A stretch of 8,633 nucleotides of DNA from Deltaproteobacteria bacterium (lineage in GTDB: Bacteria > Desulfobacterota > Desulfobacteria > Desulfobacterales > ETH-SRB1). How positions within the stretch are numbered: the stretch's first letter is position 1; every line of letters starts with the position of its first letter. Location: positions 1-8,633 of the forward strand of contig JAFCZU010000128.1 of NCBI GenBank assembly GCA_019314185.1, written 5' to 3'. The notes below the pieces were generated by a model. That model worked only from the letters and a program-made list of their open reading frames with translations. It was not told where the DNA came from and made no database searches. Both the position numbers and the translations under genes were made by a program. Shown one piece after another: positions 8,002-8,633 of this stretch.

Positions 8002-8071
8002 GTGAAAAATTTAAAGTGTGTAATTGTCAAGTTCTTTGGCCGTCATTCAAGCGTTTCTGTGTCAAACCTTT
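8002..8071. other. AT-rich spacer after the nuclease operon
   Basis: There is no gene and no clear intrinsic terminator directly after the ATPase stop. AGTGTGTAATT at 8014-8024 is loosely echoed in reverse by AATTACACT near 8225, so the inverted symmetry around the miniature element may extend outward, but with gaps and mismatches. Confidence 0.3.
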
Positions 8072-8214
8072 ACGGGCTGTTGCCCAAAAGTGATTTTGTG
8101 ATATTTCTCGACAATATCGTGGCATAGCGAGGACTTAACTTATTGATTTTATTGAATGCAGTTCTTGACTAGATTGCTAATTTTTACCAAATTTGTATTT
8201 GGGCAACAGCTCGT
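8072..8214. mobile_element. 143-bp MITE-like element with 17-bp terminal inverted repeats
   Basis: The left arm at 8072-8088 (core GGCTGTTGCCCAAA... is GCTGTTGCCCAAA) and the right arm at 8198-8214 (TTTGGGCAACAGC core) are reverse complements over 17 bases with one mismatch. The interior of about 109 bp is AT-rich and encodes nothing. Terminal repeats without a transposase fit a miniature inverted-repeat element or a solo remnant moved in trans by an IS with like ends. I could not find a clear target-site duplication. A long-range regulatory stem is the alternative. It lies between the nuclease operon and an antitoxin remnant, in DNA typical of accessory regions. Confidence 0.55.
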
Positions 8215-8252
8215 TGAATTGTGAATTACACTTTTCTTTATTCACTATTCAA
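8214..8252. repeat. strong hairpin, 13-bp arms with one mismatch
   Basis: TTGAATTGTGAAT (8214-8226) pairs with ATTCACTATTCAA (8240-8252) at 12 of 13 positions around a 13-base T-rich loop. It begins exactly at the outer end of the miniature element's right arm. The stem is AT-rich and only GATTTTGA follows, so it is at best a weak terminator. It could be a preferred insertion target or an operator for the downstream genes. Confidence 0.5.
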
Positions 8253-8377
8253 GATTTTGACCAATTTTTGCGAATACGCACAACGTGGAAGTCCATCGCA
8301 TGTCCTCCGCTATGCAAGGTGGCCGAGATGTGGTTGCTTGTTATGTGGACCACAAGAGCAATATAAGGATTGAAAGA
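8253..8377. other. non-coding leader before the antitoxin-like gene
   Basis: The frame of the downstream small gene is open back to GTG 8285 and ATG 8300, but the residues resemble no family I know and lack a ribosome site, so I read it as non-coding. GTGG.TCCA-like symmetry between 8285-8295 and about 8346-8354 might allow a folded RNA leader; this is weak. Confidence 0.3.
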
Positions 8378-8470
8378 ATGAAAGAGGAATATGATTTTTC
8401 TAAAGGTGAAAGAGGTAATTTTTTTCGTATATTAAAAAGTGATATAAATATAGCTGAGGTTATGCAATAA
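8378..8470 (+). pseudogene. truncated small antitoxin-like protein (EYDFSKGERG family)
   Basis: ATG 8378 has AAGGA 8 bases upstream and encodes 30 residues opening MKEEYDFSKGERGNFF. That opening is characteristic of a widespread family of small toxin-antitoxin-associated proteins that normally run to about 60-80 residues, with a DNA-binding or dimerisation part after the opening. Here the frame ends at TAA 8468-8470, after DINIAEVMQ, and the other frames up to 8539 do not supply the missing part. It is therefore probably a 3'-truncated remnant. A genuine micro-protein with the leader-like start is possible. It lies 69 bases before the nucleotidyltransferase gene. I cannot assign a cognate toxin. 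Confidence 0.5.
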
Positions 8471-8539
8471 ACTGCCTTTAAGCGAACAGGAGCATTGAGG
8501 CGATCACAAAATTAAAGATACAGTATAGGATGCTCAAAA

Positions 8540-8633
8540 ATGACTTTAGATGAAATAAAAAAAATAGTTATACCTGCCTGTAAAACATTCAACGTAGAAC
8601 GACTGGGTATTTTTGGTTCATATGCCAGGGGAG
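8540..8633 (+). CDS. minimal nucleotidyltransferase (MNT, MntA-like), 5' part
   Basis: ATG 8540, with AGGA 9 bases upstream, begins a reading frame still open at the window end after 31 codons. Residues 23-31 read GIFGSYARG, the nucleotide-binding GS motif of DNA polymerase beta-like minimal nucleotidyltransferases. The preceding segment (about residues 4-20) fits the short helix and strand of the family. The catalytic DxD would lie about 10-15 residues beyond the edge and cannot be seen. Such proteins are usually antitoxins that AMPylate or otherwise inactivate a HEPN RNase encoded beside them, so a HEPN gene is expected just outside the window. A very weak promoter (TTGAGG 8495-8500, TACAGT 8519-8524) could serve it. 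Confidence 0.85.
   Translation, partial: MTLDEIKKIVIPACKTFNVERLGIFGSYARG

Noticed and set aside
8278..8346. Integron attC-like site (GCACAAC ... GTTATGT)
   Set aside because: The outer boxes match only partly and the inner sequences do not pair as an attC stem should.
8285..8377. N-terminal extension of the small antitoxin-like gene from GTG 8285 or ATG 8300
   Set aside because: No ribosome site and no family resemblance, whereas ATG 8378 has an ideal AAGGA and starts the recognisable motif.

Overview
The window is bacterial DNA with two very different textures. Positions 1 to about 3200 and 8002 to the end are AT-rich, with A/T-ending codons. Positions 3242-8001 are clearly richer in G+C, with many G/C-ending codons. 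Genes are compact, all on the plus strand, and have Shine-Dalgarno starts. The sequence does not fix the host. The style of the long two-gene operon would suit a moderate-GC anaerobe such as a Desulfobacterota or Firmicutes relative, but that is only a lean.

Layout: (1) Positions 1-329 hold no confident gene; they contain small palindromes, short direct repeats and perhaps the tail of an earlier gene. (2) Positions 330-1432 are a SIR2-domain NAD-hydrolase-type gene that is no longer one reading frame. Its N-terminus (GSGAS) and its C-terminal two thirds (TTNYD, VHGS, GFGFND) are in different frames, with three frame breaks between 545 and 685. (3) Positions 1442-3160 are an intact HerA-type hexameric ATPase. 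SIR2 followed closely by HerA is the layout of the SIR2-HerA (Nezha) anti-phage system. (4) Positions 3242-4501 and 4498-8001 are a translationally coupled Mre11/SbcD-like nuclease and Rad50/SbcC-like ATPase pair of the YhaO/YhaN type. (5) Positions 8002-8377 hold a 143-bp miniature element with inverted ends and a strong hairpin abutting it. (6) Positions 8378-8470 are a truncated small antitoxin-like gene, and from 8540 the start of a minimal nucleotidyltransferase (GSYARG) runs off the window.

Taken together this looks like a defence-type accessory neighbourhood: a damaged SIR2-HerA module and a likely MNT/HEPN-type module on either side of a compositionally distinct Mre11/Rad50-like operon. 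In an intact SIR2-HerA system, SIR2 consumes NAD on phage infection while the HerA ring assembles and controls it; as written here, the NADase arm should not be produced. HerA beside an Mre11/Rad50-like pair recalls the archaeal HerA-NurA-Mre11-Rad50 neighbourhood. The composition break suggests this is juxtaposition rather than one ancestral operon.
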